64,000 nt of DNA. Source: a virus. The DNA lies in IMG/VR virus record IMGVR_UViG_3300045922_000122, positions 21,622 to 85,621 of that record; one strand, 5' to 3'. A program made the position numbers and the translations under genes. The notes under the pieces were generated by a model. That model was not told the origin of the DNA and made no database searches. It saw nothing but the letters and a program-made list of their open reading frames with translations. Below are positions 8,022 through 19,300 of the stretch, piece by piece; the stretch's first letter is position 1, and each line of letters begins with the position of its first letter.

Positions 8022-8585
8022 ATGAGTAAAGAATTAAATCAAGTAAAGGAATTTCAAAATTCTTTTGGTCAACCAATTTTAAGTTTTAAAGATAATATTT
8101 CTGCCGATAGAGCAAGACTAAGGCTTGGTTTGATACTAGAAGAATTACATGAGCTAGCAATAGCTTTAGGAGAAGAAATTAATTTTAGATGGCAGCTAAA
8201 AAAACTATTAGAAGAAGAACCTATTAGTACACCTATAATGTCTAAAGTTAGTCAAGCAGATGCTTTAGCTGATTTAGAATATGTAGTTAAAGGAACTATA
8301 TTAGAATGTGGACTAGGAGATGTTTTTGATGAAGTGTTTGATGAAGTTCATGCTAGTAACATGAGTAAAACTATATCTGAAGAACAAATAGAAAAAGAAA
8401 AAGAAATTTTAACTAAATCTAATATTGATTATAATATGGTAAAAACTAAGAATAACAGATATATTATTATAAGAAAAGAAGATGGTAAAGTAATTAAACC
8501 TTCTACTTATAAAAAAGCAGATATAGCTGGTATATTAGAACGCTTTAAAATAAAGTTATCTGCACAAAGACCTTTGGACATTTAA
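8022..8585 (+). CDS. MazG/PRA-PH-type nucleoside triphosphate pyrophosphohydrolase
   Basis: All-alpha NTP pyrophosphohydrolase of the kind common in phages. The first metal-binding helix has LEELHEL (Glu40, Glu41, Glu44) and the second has QADALADLEYV (Asp80, Asp84). EVHASNMSK at 108-116 is the typical end of the phage PRA-PH-like group, and FQNSFGQP near the N-terminus is its usual start. The likely role is cleavage of unwanted nucleotides to nucleoside monophosphate and pyrophosphate. The last 60 residues form an extra basic tail. It is the last gene of the plus block before the convergent terminator. Confidence 0.85.
   Translation: MSKELNQVKEFQNSFGQPILSFKDNISADRARLRLGLILEELHELAIALGEEINFRWQLKKLLEEEPISTPIMSKVSQADALADLEYVVKGTILECGLGDVFDEVFDEVHASNMSKTISEEQIEKEKEILTKSNIDYNMVKTKNNRYIIIRKEDGKVIKPSTYKKADIAGILERFKIKLSAQRPLDI
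8102..8128 (+). repeat. Dispersed TGCCGATA-type motif, copy in pyrophosphohydrolase gene
   Basis: TGCCGATAGAG followed by TAAGGCT. It is one of five similar 27-base segments read on the plus strand (others at 35705, 43346, 61195, 63846). Here it lies in the coding strand of the gene. Confidence 0.4.
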
Positions 8586-8635
8586 AATATTGGAATGTAG
8601 AGGGGCTTAACTTCCCTCTATTACTTCCAGTATTC
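8586..8635. terminator. Long hairpin between convergent gene blocks
   Basis: Inverted repeat in two steps. TAGAGGG (8598-8604) pairs with CCCTCTA (8614-8620) around a 9-base loop; outside a small internal loop AATATTGGAA (8586-8595) pairs with TTCCAGTATT (8625-8634) with one G-U pair. It begins at the stop of the plus-strand gene and covers the stop codon of the minus-strand 1665-aa gene. It fits a bidirectional terminator; no long T tract is present, so factor-independent action is not certain. Confidence 0.7.
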
Positions 8636-11600
8636 TTCTCCAGACCATATAGTTATATTTCTAACAGCTTCACTTGTAACAGGAAATAATTTACCTATAT
8701 ATTTAATAGGTTTGTACTTCTTTTGCATTTCTTCGCTTCCTACAAGTACACCAACAGTATTACCAGTAAAATGAGCTGTAAAATTAACAACATCTGTAAG
8801 TGTAGCTGTTACAGCAAATGGACTTTTTACAATAGCATTAAAAGAAATAGGGTTAACAAAAAATGCTAATTCGTCTTTAAATCTAGTAACTGTTTTTATA
8901 GTAAATTTTCTAAAACCATCTAATTCTTCATCATCATCATCTCCGCCTTTTACTAATACTACTAATGCAAATACACTTAGAAGTGCTTGAAGCTCCATTA
9001 TAGAAGCTTTTACATTTCCTTTCATAAGAGATACATAAGCTTCTTTAGCTCTTTTTATATCTTCAGGGTTATTAATATCTCCACCCATTTTCGTTATTAA
9101 AAAATTTCTATTCTCTTCTTGTAATAAATCAAATTTATTTTCAAATATCTCATCCAAATTAGTACCTATACCAACAATCATACCTAAAGTTTTAGTAGCA
9201 TTTTTAATTATGTTATCTGATATAAAATCTTTAAAAGCTCTATATCTTCCTATTTCAAATTCCTCTGTATTAACATTATATTTTAAACTACCTCCTCTTG
9301 TAGAAAGTAATCTAGGAATCCAATTTCTAAATTGCATTAATGCTCTACCTAATATATATTGATTAACTAACATTATATCATAAGTAGGAGCTACACCCAT
9401 TATAGTTTTAGATACTTCTAATACTTTTCTTCTAAATTTTAAATATTCTTCATTAGAAGCAGCATCAGTAAGACCTTTAATATATAAAGTATCACCTTTT
9501 ATTTCAGTTAAATCTTTTATAGACTTAGAACCTTTAGGAAGTTTACTTAAATGTTTTATCTTACCATCAGCATCAATACCATGAGATTGTAGCATTGCTA
9601 ATAATATTGAATTTATAATAAGGCTATCTGTACCTTTTTGAAGAGCATATATTTTATCATAGGTAAAAAATTTCTCTGCTGCACTTACAGAAAGATTATT
9701 AGCTTTATTAAATCCTTCCATATCACCCATAATATCAAAATATCTTAAAGTAGCAAGTAAATCTTTATTCAAAGCACCTGAAGTAAATGCTCCTATACCA
9801 TGTAAAAATTGACTTCTTGTATAAAAAGTACCTTTAGCTCCTTCTATCAAAGCATTAGTAATACCACCAAAAGCATTAGCAGAAGCTGATACAAAGTTTA
9901 ATCCTAGAGCTTTAGCAGAAACATATTTTAATATTTTATTAAATACTTTAAAAGCACTAATTTCAAAATCATAATCCTCGTATATTACATTACCATCAGC
10001 ATCTCTTTTTATATTACCTTTATCATCGTAAACTGGTCTTTTTCTTTTTATTGTAAAAGATTTATCTGTTTTGATATTCAATCCATAAATAGCTTCAGCC
10101 ATAAAATCTCTAAAGGCTTCTAAAGTATTACTTTCTAAAGCACTTTTAGTTTTATATACACCGTTTTCTTTTTTAGGTCTACCTAATAAATCTGTTACAT
10201 ATAGTTTTTCTAGTTTTAAAGCTTCATATAATAAATGTGCAGAATCTTCTATTTCTCTCATGTGAACGTTATTATAATATTGCATTGCCCACAAAGAAAG
10301 AACTTTTCCTAAATCTGTTGAAGCTTTTTGCCCTAACTTTTCAGTATAAGGTATAGGTATTTTATAATCTATTTCTCCTGTAATAGTATTAAGCTCACCG
10401 TAATTACCTTGATAACTAGCACTTATTTCGTTGAAAAATCTATCTTTAAGTCCAGATATAGCACCTATTCCTACATTATTTAATTGCTCTATAAAGCTTT
10501 GCATTATTTGCGGTATAAAATTTCCTTCATATTCTAGACCTAAATCTTTTCTACTTTTAATTATAAAGTCAGTAAATAAATCATAAAATTCTTTTAATTC
10601 TGGAGTTTTTTGAATAGTTTCATATTCTTTAGACTTAGGTAAATCTTCTTTAAGTCTTAAATAATAACTATTTTTATTTAAATAAACATAAGAATATTTT
10701 TCTGCATTGTATTTTTTATCAAAAAGTTCTACTTTTTCTTTTACTAATTTTTCTTTTTGTTCTTTAGGTTCATTTTTAAAATACTCTTCCCAGTATTTTT
10801 TATTAGATTCAGCAGCTTTATTAAAAGCTTCTTTATCAAAATTATAAAACTTCTTTAAAGTATTGTAATCTTTTTCTTCTCTAGCCTTTTTTATAGCTTC
10901 AAATATACTTCTATCGTATTTATCTATTAAGATAATATTACCTTTATAATCTCTTTTTATCATGTAATTAAACATGTCTTTTAAAGGTATACCTCTAGAA
11001 ATAGAATATTCTTCTAATTTTTTAACAGCACTTTCTATCTTTTTATTAAATTCATCTATAGCTACTTTTGTTTTATTTTTACTACCTATTACTAATTTAT
11101 AAAGAGCTTGTATTTTTGGATGCTGTTGAGTAGAAAAACTATTAAATAATTTTGTCCATATTCCTATATCAGCTTGAGGTAAATCGCTACCAGTAATATT
11201 TTCATTAGCTAAAATTCTTTTTACTTCTGTTTTTACTTTGTCTTCAAATAAGTCCTTACCTTCTTCTATAAGTTCTCTAAACCTATTTATCTTTTCTCTT
11301 ATAGTATTATAATGTTCATCTGGTATATTTTTTCTATATTGATTAAAGTTTATAGATTTATAAAATTCAAAAGAAGAGTTCATTGCTGCTAATCTACTAA
11401 TGTTAGTTTCTAACATCATATTTTGCAACTCGTAAATAGCAGTATTTAAAAACTTATCTATATTTTTAGTAAGCTGTAAATTTGTAATAGTTTCATTTAA
11501 AGTCTTTATTCTATTTGTATTTTTAACTTTTTCTTCTTCTGTAGTAGCAGGTACTTTAAGTATCTTATCTCTTTCTTTAATTAAACCATCTATAATACTA

Positions 11601-13618
11601 TCTATTGTTTTATTTCCTGTACGTTCTTCTTCTATAGGAATTGGATTTAAATACTTTTTATCTTCATTGTATTGTAAATTTCCTATTTCAATTCCTGTAA
11701 CTTCCCAATCAACTGGTTTTTTATCTTTAAAAATAGTCTTAACATTTAAGTTAATAGGTATAAGTCTAGTTTTACCTTCTTGATTAATACCATAAGCTTT
11801 TTCAAGTATGTTTCCATATTCTTTTGCTTGGTTAAGGTATTCTTCTTTTTTAGTTTTATATAAAGTATCGTATATAACTTTACCGTCTTTTTTAATAAAT
11901 TCTGTAAATTTATAATCTATTATATCTCTTTTTAATTTACCATTTTCTTTATATATTACTATTAAGTCTACAGTACCAGCGACCTTTTTTTCTTTATCTC
12001 CTATAATTTGTTCTGTTAAAAATATACTTCCTTTAGGATATTTATTTACTAAAAGTTCTGCAAACATTTCAATTTTAGCAACATCTTCTATTAATATACC
12101 ATCTACAACTTCTCTAGGAATGTTAATATTCTTCTCTCTCATTTCAACAGCTCTATTAATAGCTTTTTGTAGCTGTTGATGCCCTAAAATACCATATCTT
12201 TTATTTACATCATCGTGAATACGTTGCAAATCTGACCTATTTATATCTTTATTGCCTTTGACTTTTCTTGTAACAGTAGTTTTAAATTCTACACCATCTT
12301 CGCTATAATAAAATTCTTCTTCTCCTTTAGAGTTTATTCTTGAGTTTCTAACAATCCTCCTTTCTCTTATCTTATCGGCAGCATTTTTAATTTCCCTTAA
12401 ATCTTCTTCTGAATATTCACTAACTTGTAAAGCACTTAAATCGTTTTCTATATTACTACCATCTGTTATTAAATCGCTAGTATCTTCAAACAGAATTTTC
12501 ATTGCTGTATAGTCAAAAGTATTAGTCTTAAATTTATTAAATAGATTAGTTAAATATTCTATTATTTTATCAAAAATACTTTTAACTTTATTTATTTCTT
12601 TAGTAAGTCTATCAAATTGTTCTTTAGTTAAATCTGTTCTACCTGCCCTATACTGACGCATTATACTTGCAGTTATTAATTTAACAGCAGCTTCTTCTTT
12701 AAATTCTAATTCTGTTGTATATATACCTGCATAATCTTCAAGTACTTGTTTATAAGTTTCAGTATTTTTAACTTCGCTCATCATTTTTTGGTACAAATAA
12801 GTACCTCTCATCATCCATAAAATAACGTGAGCAGTTTCTTCTGGTATAGTATCTGCATTTCTATTTTTTTCTAAAACTTCTACTATATATCTAAGATTTC
12901 TTTTTAAATATACAGCTCTACCAAAAGCATCAGGTATAGGATTTCCTTCAGCATCTTTTATGCTATCTAATCCTTTAACATCTACACCTAATTTTCTAAG
13001 AAAATTTACCAATTTATACTCTAAATTAGCATCTTTTCTTGTAGGATAATTATTTTTAATTTCAGCAGTAACTCTATTATATTCTCCAGTAACAGATACA
13101 TTTATATTTAATAAAGGATATTTTGCTTCAAATTCTTTTTTAAGTCTAGCTGGACTAATTCTATAACTAAATGTACGATTTTCACTATTAAATTGTTCTA
13201 ATTGTTTTTGTGCAGCAGAACTTTTAATGCTATAACTAATATCTTCTTTTATATTTTTAGCTACATTATCCATTTCTTTAATATAAGCTTGCTTTAAACT
13301 TTCAATATCTAAAAGTTCTATTTTAGGACTGTAAGTTAATTTTATTTTACCTTTTTCAGCAGGTTCTGTAGTTACTGAAATAGCTGGATGGTTTTTATAT
13401 TTAGCTTTTTCTATACTAGCTACATCTTTATATACAAGTATACTTTTTATACCATCATTAAGTTTTTTAAGTATTTCTACAGAAGGTATAGTATTAACAT
13501 CTGTATTTGTCTTTTTGTTATAGTCTAATATTATAGCATCTATAACCAAAGAAGGTAAATTGTAATATCTTTGTATTTCTTTGTATCTAGTATGATTTCT
13601 ATTATAACAAATATTCAT
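8621..13618 (-). CDS. Large polyvalent-type virion protein with PD-(D/E)XK-like motif (1665 aa)
   Basis: Last gene of the minus-strand block. Residues near 530-575 read as a PD-(D/E)XK nuclease core: an upstream Glu in FLTEQI, Asp551 in GTVDLIVIY, and Asp568/Lys570 in DIIDYKF, as in RecB/Cas4-like nucleases. Near residue 260 IPEETAHVILW looks like a zincin helix whose first His is Glu (EETAH, His264), so metal peptidase activity is unlikely there. Much of 650-1000 is charged helix. Hydrophobic, Gly/Ala-rich stretches near 1240-1280 and 1545-1560 may touch membranes. In crAss-like phages the large proteins beside the RNA polymerase gene are packaged and ejected; this one fits by position. The nuclease call is motif-based. 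Confidence 0.75.
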   Translation of the reverse strand: MNICYNRNHTRYKEIQRYYNLPSLVIDAIILDYNKKTNTDVNTIPSVEILKKLNDGIKSILVYKDVASIEKAKYKNHPAISVTTEPAEKGKIKLTYSPKIELLDIESLKQAYIKEMDNVAKNIKEDISYSIKSSAAQKQLEQFNSENRTFSYRISPARLKKEFEAKYPLLNINVSVTGEYNRVTAEIKNNYPTRKDANLEYKLVNFLRKLGVDVKGLDSIKDAEGNPIPDAFGRAVYLKRNLRYIVEVLEKNRNADTIPEETAHVILWMMRGTYLYQKMMSEVKNTETYKQVLEDYAGIYTTELEFKEEAAVKLITASIMRQYRAGRTDLTKEQFDRLTKEINKVKSIFDKIIEYLTNLFNKFKTNTFDYTAMKILFEDTSDLITDGSNIENDLSALQVSEYSEEDLREIKNAADKIRERRIVRNSRINSKGEEEFYYSEDGVEFKTTVTRKVKGNKDINRSDLQRIHDDVNKRYGILGHQQLQKAINRAVEMREKNINIPREVVDGILIEDVAKIEMFAELLVNKYPKGSIFLTEQIIGDKEKKVAGTVDLIVIYKENGKLKRDIIDYKFTEFIKKDGKVIYDTLYKTKKEEYLNQAKEYGNILEKAYGINQEGKTRLIPINLNVKTIFKDKKPVDWEVTGIEIGNLQYNEDKKYLNPIPIEEERTGNKTIDSIIDGLIKERDKILKVPATTEEEKVKNTNRIKTLNETITNLQLTKNIDKFLNTAIYELQNMMLETNISRLAAMNSSFEFYKSINFNQYRKNIPDEHYNTIREKINRFRELIEEGKDLFEDKVKTEVKRILANENITGSDLPQADIGIWTKLFNSFSTQQHPKIQALYKLVIGSKNKTKVAIDEFNKKIESAVKKLEEYSISRGIPLKDMFNYMIKRDYKGNIILIDKYDRSIFEAIKKAREEKDYNTLKKFYNFDKEAFNKAAESNKKYWEEYFKNEPKEQKEKLVKEKVELFDKKYNAEKYSYVYLNKNSYYLRLKEDLPKSKEYETIQKTPELKEFYDLFTDFIIKSRKDLGLEYEGNFIPQIMQSFIEQLNNVGIGAISGLKDRFFNEISASYQGNYGELNTITGEIDYKIPIPYTEKLGQKASTDLGKVLSLWAMQYYNNVHMREIEDSAHLLYEALKLEKLYVTDLLGRPKKENGVYKTKSALESNTLEAFRDFMAEAIYGLNIKTDKSFTIKRKRPVYDDKGNIKRDADGNVIYEDYDFEISAFKVFNKILKYVSAKALGLNFVSASANAFGGITNALIEGAKGTFYTRSQFLHGIGAFTSGALNKDLLATLRYFDIMGDMEGFNKANNLSVSAAEKFFTYDKIYALQKGTDSLIINSILLAMLQSHGIDADGKIKHLSKLPKGSKSIKDLTEIKGDTLYIKGLTDAASNEEYLKFRRKVLEVSKTIMGVAPTYDIMLVNQYILGRALMQFRNWIPRLLSTRGGSLKYNVNTEEFEIGRYRAFKDFISDNIIKNATKTLGMIVGIGTNLDEIFENKFDLLQEENRNFLITKMGGDINNPEDIKRAKEAYVSLMKGNVKASIMELQALLSVFALVVLVKGGDDDDEELDGFRKFTIKTVTRFKDELAFFVNPISFNAIVKSPFAVTATLTDVVNFTAHFTGNTVGVLVGSEEMQKKYKPIKYIGKLFPVTSEAVRNITIWSGEEYWK
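12371..12380 (-). repeat. Minus-strand TGCCGATAAG occurrence
   Basis: A copy of the TGCCGATA core on the minus strand inside the 1665-aa gene. It is followed by ATAAGAG but lacks the TAAGGCTGG end seen in other copies, so it is a weak member. Confidence 0.25.
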
Positions 13619-13621
13619 ATT

Positions 13622-14017
13622 TTAATAGCATTTATCTAACATTTCTTTTGTTTTATCTACACCATGTACAGCAGCAAATATTCTAATAGCAGCTTCAGCT
13701 TCTTCTATTGTATTAACATTAAATGCTTTTAATGTTATTTCTTTAACAATGGGCGAAGATAATAATTTTTGTTTAAAATTACTAATTAAATTTTCAATAT
13801 TATTTTTATCAAATTGACTGGTTTCTGCTTTAGTAATATTATTATTTTTAACAAATTCTCTAAACCCTTCTATATCTTTTCTACCTGTTTGATTTACATA
13901 ATCAGTAAATGTTTGTATAGCTTGTTGTTTTTGTTCAGGTGTTATAGTATTAACACTTTTATATAATTCTTCTAAAGAATTATATCTTACTCCTCTATAT
14001 GTTGGTTTGCAGCTCAT
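13622..14017 (-). CDS. Small protein sharing a segment with the giant polyprotein (131 aa)
   Basis: Contains KDIEGFREFVKNNNI around residues 48-62, almost identical to QDIEGFREFVKNDNI near the C-terminus of the 5323-aa protein. The underlying DNA is also similar (near 13845-13885 and 16675-16715). The start CKPTYRGVRYNSLEELY is typical of a small folded N-terminal motif. ATG overlaps the previous stop (4 bases, ATGA). It probably accompanies the large virion proteins; function unknown. Confidence 0.7.
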   Translation of the reverse strand: MSCKPTYRGVRYNSLEELYKSVNTITPEQKQQAIQTFTDYVNQTGRKDIEGFREFVKNNNITKAETSQFDKNNIENLISNFKQKLLSSPIVKEITLKAFNVNTIEEAEAAIRIFAAVHGVDKTKEMLDKCY

Positions 14018-16314
14018 TGTTTTTCTGTTTTATTATTTTGTTGATTTAAAAGACCTATACCAATAGCAGGAGGAATTATACCAAAAGCTTTTATTTCTCC
14101 TTTACCTTCTTTAAACTTTTTAGGTATATCAAATTCATACCAAGTATTACCTTTACTATCTGTAACTTTTTTAGGTTCTACGCCAAATAATTTTTTAATA
14201 ATCTTAGGTTGTTCTGCATATTTTTTAAGAATAGTTTGATGTTCAGGAGAATAATTTACTGAAGTTTCTTTTTTTCTATATCCTTGCACTTTAGCAGCAG
14301 TTTCAGGAGTAGGCAATCTTACTTTATTTATATCGCCTCTTTTACCTGCATAATCTACTAACTCTTGTAAATATCTTTTCTGATGATTTTTATCTAATAG
14401 TTGTTTTTGAGTAAAGTTTTCTATTTCTGCTTTTTTCATTAAATTAAATTCTTTTTGTTTTTTAGCCTCATTAAAAGCTCCTAACTTTAAAAGTTCTTTT
14501 TCTTGATTTTCCATATTCATTAAAGCTTTTAATTCAAAATCTTTATCAAAAGATTTTGGCATAATTCTATGAGTACCTTGAAAAGCATCAGATTGTATTT
14601 GAGTTACTGTTAATACATCAGGAGTTTCCTCATCTCTTAAAAAATGAATATGACCTAATGTTTCATCTGGATTACCATGAGCATTTGAACCTCTACCAAA
14701 TTTATTTTTATTTCCTAATATAAGAGTTTTGTTTTCTAATGGTAAAGATTTTGTATAATTTATAGCTGCCTCTTTATTTGGAAAATTTAAACCAAATATT
14801 CCTTCTATTTCATATTTACCCGAATTTTTATGAAAATATATTCTACTAGGGTCTTCAATAGCTTGTAAAATTTCTTTTTTATTACTAGGATATCCTATGT
14901 TCTCTAAACCATAATCACTCCTATAGTCAACAAGTCGTCTTTCTAAAGGAATAAGGTTTTCTTGTATTAATTTTCTAAAATCATTAAAATCCATTTTTTT
15001 AGGAATGTTTTCTCCTAACCATTGTTTAACTAAAGCTACTTTTTCAGCACCTCCTGATTCTTTACCTATAATTGATAAAGCTTGTTCTATGTTTATTAAT
15101 CCTGTTTTAGGTTCTACTATTTTACTAATAGGACCATCAGACATTGTAGATTTTAAATGTAGTCCAGGTAATTCTTCTAATTGCCAAGTTTTATCTTGTT
15201 TTTCAGTAGTATTATATTTTTGTATTAAAGCTTTGTTATCTAATATTTCTTTATCAAGTTTAGAAATAGCTTCTTCTTTACTTAATCCTTTTACAGCATC
15301 ATAGGAATCATCTAACTTTTTAAATTTACCTGTTTTGTATAATTTATTCCATATACTTAATCCAACAAGATTTAAAGGGTCTGTTACAATATCTTCTACA
15401 ATACCAGCTTTATTCTTCTTACCTTTAATAGCATCACTAAAAGAATAATCATCTTTATAAGCAGCTTGTACCATTTTAGAAGGTATAGTTAATGGATTTA
15501 GTATTTTAGAAGCATCACCTAATTTACTCATTATAGGATTATCAGCATACTCTTTTAACATTTCTTGCTTTTCTCTATCACTATAATCAGGAGAATTTAA
15601 AATGTTTTTAATTGTTTGTGATGGATTTTGTTCTATTAATGAAGTCAAACCTCTTTTAGTATCTGCCCATAAAGAAGATTGATATTTAGGATTTCTTTTA
15701 ACGAATTCTTCTTCTTTACTCGTCATTGAATTTAACCATTCAGCTCTACTTAAATTTCCTTGCGGTTTATTTTTAATTAATTGTTCAGAAACATAATCTA
15801 ATGATTTTTTTTCATATTCTTCATCAAGTCTTTTTGGATAATTTGTTTCTGTATTACCAAGACTTTTTGCAAAAGGTGTTAAATATTTTTGTATATAATC
15901 ATATTTAGGATTTGTTTTTTCATATTCTCTTTTATACTTTAACCAATCAGGAGCTTTATCTTCTACTACAAGTTCTTTTAAAGGAGTAGCTATATAAGTA
16001 TTAGTATTTTTATCATAAGTCATTAATTTACCTGAATTATATAAATCTTTATATTCTTTAGAAGATATATCATACTCTTTAATAATACCTTTTTCATCTT
16101 TAACTTTAATTTTCTTACTAGGAATAAGACTACCATCTTCTGCATAATCAGACATTACTGGTAATGTATCTACAAAAGCATCTACACAACTCCAGCACTT
16201 ATCTTTAATCATACTTTCTACTTTTGCTCTATCTTTTTTAGGTATAATTACAATATCTCCGTATGAATTACGAATTGCTAATTCACCGCCTTCTACTTCT
16301 ATTTGTTTTTTCAT
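14014..16314 (-). CDS. Polyvalent-type virion protein (766 aa)
   Basis: N-terminus has EVEGGELAIRNSYGDIVI, a motif repeated in crAss-like internal proteins. The C-terminal 250 residues hold GHIHFLRDE, then TQIQSDAFQG, then LPTPETAAKVQGYR and LKKLFGV-type wording (IIKKLFGVEPKKV, GNTWYEFDIPKKF), which I recognise from large polyvalent phage proteins that are injected with DNA. The biochemical role of that domain is not established. The very end has a hydrophobic stretch (IIPPAIGIGLL). One base separates it from the giant gene, so the two are co-transcribed and probably act together. Confidence 0.75.
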   Translation of the reverse strand: MKKQIEVEGGELAIRNSYGDIVIIPKKDRAKVESMIKDKCWSCVDAFVDTLPVMSDYAEDGSLIPSKKIKVKDEKGIIKEYDISSKEYKDLYNSGKLMTYDKNTNTYIATPLKELVVEDKAPDWLKYKREYEKTNPKYDYIQKYLTPFAKSLGNTETNYPKRLDEEYEKKSLDYVSEQLIKNKPQGNLSRAEWLNSMTSKEEEFVKRNPKYQSSLWADTKRGLTSLIEQNPSQTIKNILNSPDYSDREKQEMLKEYADNPIMSKLGDASKILNPLTIPSKMVQAAYKDDYSFSDAIKGKKNKAGIVEDIVTDPLNLVGLSIWNKLYKTGKFKKLDDSYDAVKGLSKEEAISKLDKEILDNKALIQKYNTTEKQDKTWQLEELPGLHLKSTMSDGPISKIVEPKTGLINIEQALSIIGKESGGAEKVALVKQWLGENIPKKMDFNDFRKLIQENLIPLERRLVDYRSDYGLENIGYPSNKKEILQAIEDPSRIYFHKNSGKYEIEGIFGLNFPNKEAAINYTKSLPLENKTLILGNKNKFGRGSNAHGNPDETLGHIHFLRDEETPDVLTVTQIQSDAFQGTHRIMPKSFDKDFELKALMNMENQEKELLKLGAFNEAKKQKEFNLMKKAEIENFTQKQLLDKNHQKRYLQELVDYAGKRGDINKVRLPTPETAAKVQGYRKKETSVNYSPEHQTILKKYAEQPKIIKKLFGVEPKKVTDSKGNTWYEFDIPKKFKEGKGEIKAFGIIPPAIGIGLLNQQNNKTEKQ

Positions 16315-16315
16315 A

Positions 16316-19300
16316 TTATTTTAAAGTTTTTGAATTAATAACTAAACCATTTTTTGCTTTAATTTGACCTTGTTTACCAGTCATTTTAATAGTTCCATTA
16401 CTTATTTCTATATCAATACCTCCTCTTTCATGGGAAGCTCCTTTAAATTCTTTAACAATTTCCCATTTACCGCCTTTTGTAAATTTATTAAAACTCATTC
16501 CATCTTTAGCACAAGGATTACCTTCTTCATCTGTATATGTTATTTCAGATTCATCAATAACATCAAACCCTAAAGTTTTATATATTTCATTAGCTAATTG
16601 AAGATTTTTATCAAATAATTCTTCTACCTGTTGATTAATATTTTCATATTGATTATTTTCTACTATATTATCATTTTTAACAAACTCTCTAAAACCTTCT
16701 ATATCTTGTTTACTTCCTAGTATATGAACTTGTTCTGGTCTAAATACTACAAAAGATTCATCATTAGTCCCTTCTCCTGTATTAATATATACAAATCCAT
16801 CAAATTTTGAATTTAATAATTTATTTTCAACTATTTTTTTATCATTAATATCAGGAATTTCTTTTCCATTAAAAGTAGATTTATTAGGGTAATTATTTTT
16901 TACTTTAAACCAATCATCACCTTTTGGAACATCATAATCTTGATTTATTCCAGTTTCAAAACCAGCATTTTGTATATCTTTTATAAACCTTGCAGGAGAT
17001 TCATCTCCAGAATCTCTTTTAAATAGAGGATTTTTAATGTTTATAATACTCAAATACAATGATTTACCTTTTTCTTCAGCATATAATTTTCTAGTTAAAG
17101 CAGCTTTTTTAGAACCAAAATGAATAAAATTATTATTTTTTGGTATATATCCATAATGATAAACAATATCTTTAACTTTACTATCAGGAAATATAGTATC
17201 TAAATAAGCAGAATATTGTTCTAGAGTTCCAATAGAGGCTAATTCACGATATTGATTAAATAATTCTTTTACTCCTGTTTTAATCTGATTTTCTCTTTGA
17301 TTAAAAATACCACTAGCTCTATTTTGAAGTTCTCTTAATCTTTCAGAACTAAAACCAACTTCACCTGTTTCTAAATCAACTCTTTTTAGAAAAGCATCTG
17401 TAAGTATTTGTGTTAGTTCTTGTTTTTGTAGTTTAGATAATGAATTAAATTTATCCATTATCCATTTTACAAATTTAGTCCACCAATTCCAAGCTTCACC
17501 TCTTTGTTTAACAGCTTGTTCGCCAATAGACTGAACAAGAGCTTCTTCACTTCCCCACTTTCTAATAGCTTCTTGAACTATTGGTGTGTTTCTAAACCAA
17601 GCTATATAATGGTGAGCGTATTCGTGTGGTAATGTATCTATTCTTTGGTTTAAAGCATCTATAAGAACAGTACCGGCTTTAATATTAGCTTGACCTATTA
17701 TTCTATTAAGTTCATCTTTTTGAAATTGTATATTTCCAATTTTTTCAAAATATTTATATTTTCTAATAGCTTCATTAGAAATTACTTGATATAAATAAGA
17801 AGCATCAAAATTTGTAGATTTTAAAAAGTTTAAAACAGTATTATATTTATTAAATTGAGAATGAGCTTTATATCTATTTAAGATTAAATCTGAAAAAGTA
17901 TCTACTTTACTTATAGTATCTAATTTATTTATAGATAGATTTTTTACAATATTGTCTTTATTACTCCAATATTGTTTTAATAAAAATGCTGCTTGTTCAT
18001 TTGATTTATATTTAGATAAAATATTATAAGGTAAGTATGACCTTAAAGTATATTGTTGATTTTTATCAAACTTTTTAATAGCATTTTCTATACCTTCAAG
18101 TTTTACTTTTTTAGTAAAAGAAGCAAATAATCTTGAAAGCGAATAAACTTTATTTACATATTCATTTATTGATTTTAATTTTTGTAAATACTTCTCTCTT
18201 TTATCTAATAAATCATTTATAAAATCTTCAGATTTTAAATACTTATCTAAAGATTGTAAAGATTCTTCAAAATTATTGTAAGATATACGATTTTCAAAAC
18301 TATCACCTATTACTGACTTAACTAAAGAACGTAAACTAAAAGTACTTGTTTTTTTAGGTAGATATTCCCTAGTTTTTAATTTTAACTTGTTTTCATAATA
18401 TTTAATAACTTGTTTTTCTTCTTTTGAAGATAAAGGCTTTTCTTTAACTTCTTTTTTTCTGTTTTCTATTTCTTTTATATATTCTTCTATATAATTTTTT
18501 TCTTCATATTCAGAATTTTTTATTTCATTTTCTAAAAGATTAATATATTCTTTTGGATTACTAATATTTTGTTCAATGTATTCTCTAAACGGAGGCGTTG
18601 CATCCGCACCTGCCCATCCTTGAGCTTCTAATATACGATATATAAATCTACCTGCTTCTTTTGGACTTAGATTATAGTTAGCTTGAATATCATCTAATGT
18701 TAAAGGAATAAGTCTTGGTTTATATGTTTCTTTAACTTTTACATGTGAACCTAATCCAAAAAATTCATTAGATATAAACTCATGTTGAGGCATATCATAA
18801 ATATAAATAGCATTATTTATAGCTACAGCAGAAACATAATGAGTTATATCAAAATTTCCAAGAGGTGATTTTACAAAAACACTTAATTGGTCTCCATTAG
18901 GAGATGAAGGGTAAGGATTTAAACCTATTTTTTTTAAATATTCTGTAGATTCTTTTGCTGTAAAATTACAAATACCGTTAGGACATAAAGTATCTTGGTT
19001 TTCAAATAATTCAAATTTATTTATTTCATCTGGTATTGTTTGATTGAAAACATTTTTATCTGTTTCCCATGTAGGATTATTAGTAATATTTAATCCTAGT
19101 TCAGGATAAAGAGATTGTATTTTTTCTTGTAATTCTTTTACTAAGTTTAAATCTAAAGGATAATAATTATTATTACTAATTTGATTAAATGTTTGATTAT
19201 TACTTTTATTTATATATAAACCAACGCCGTTAAACGGTTGATATTCTAATCCTTTATCTAATAAATATTTTCTAATAGCACCTTCTCCAACAGAATTATG

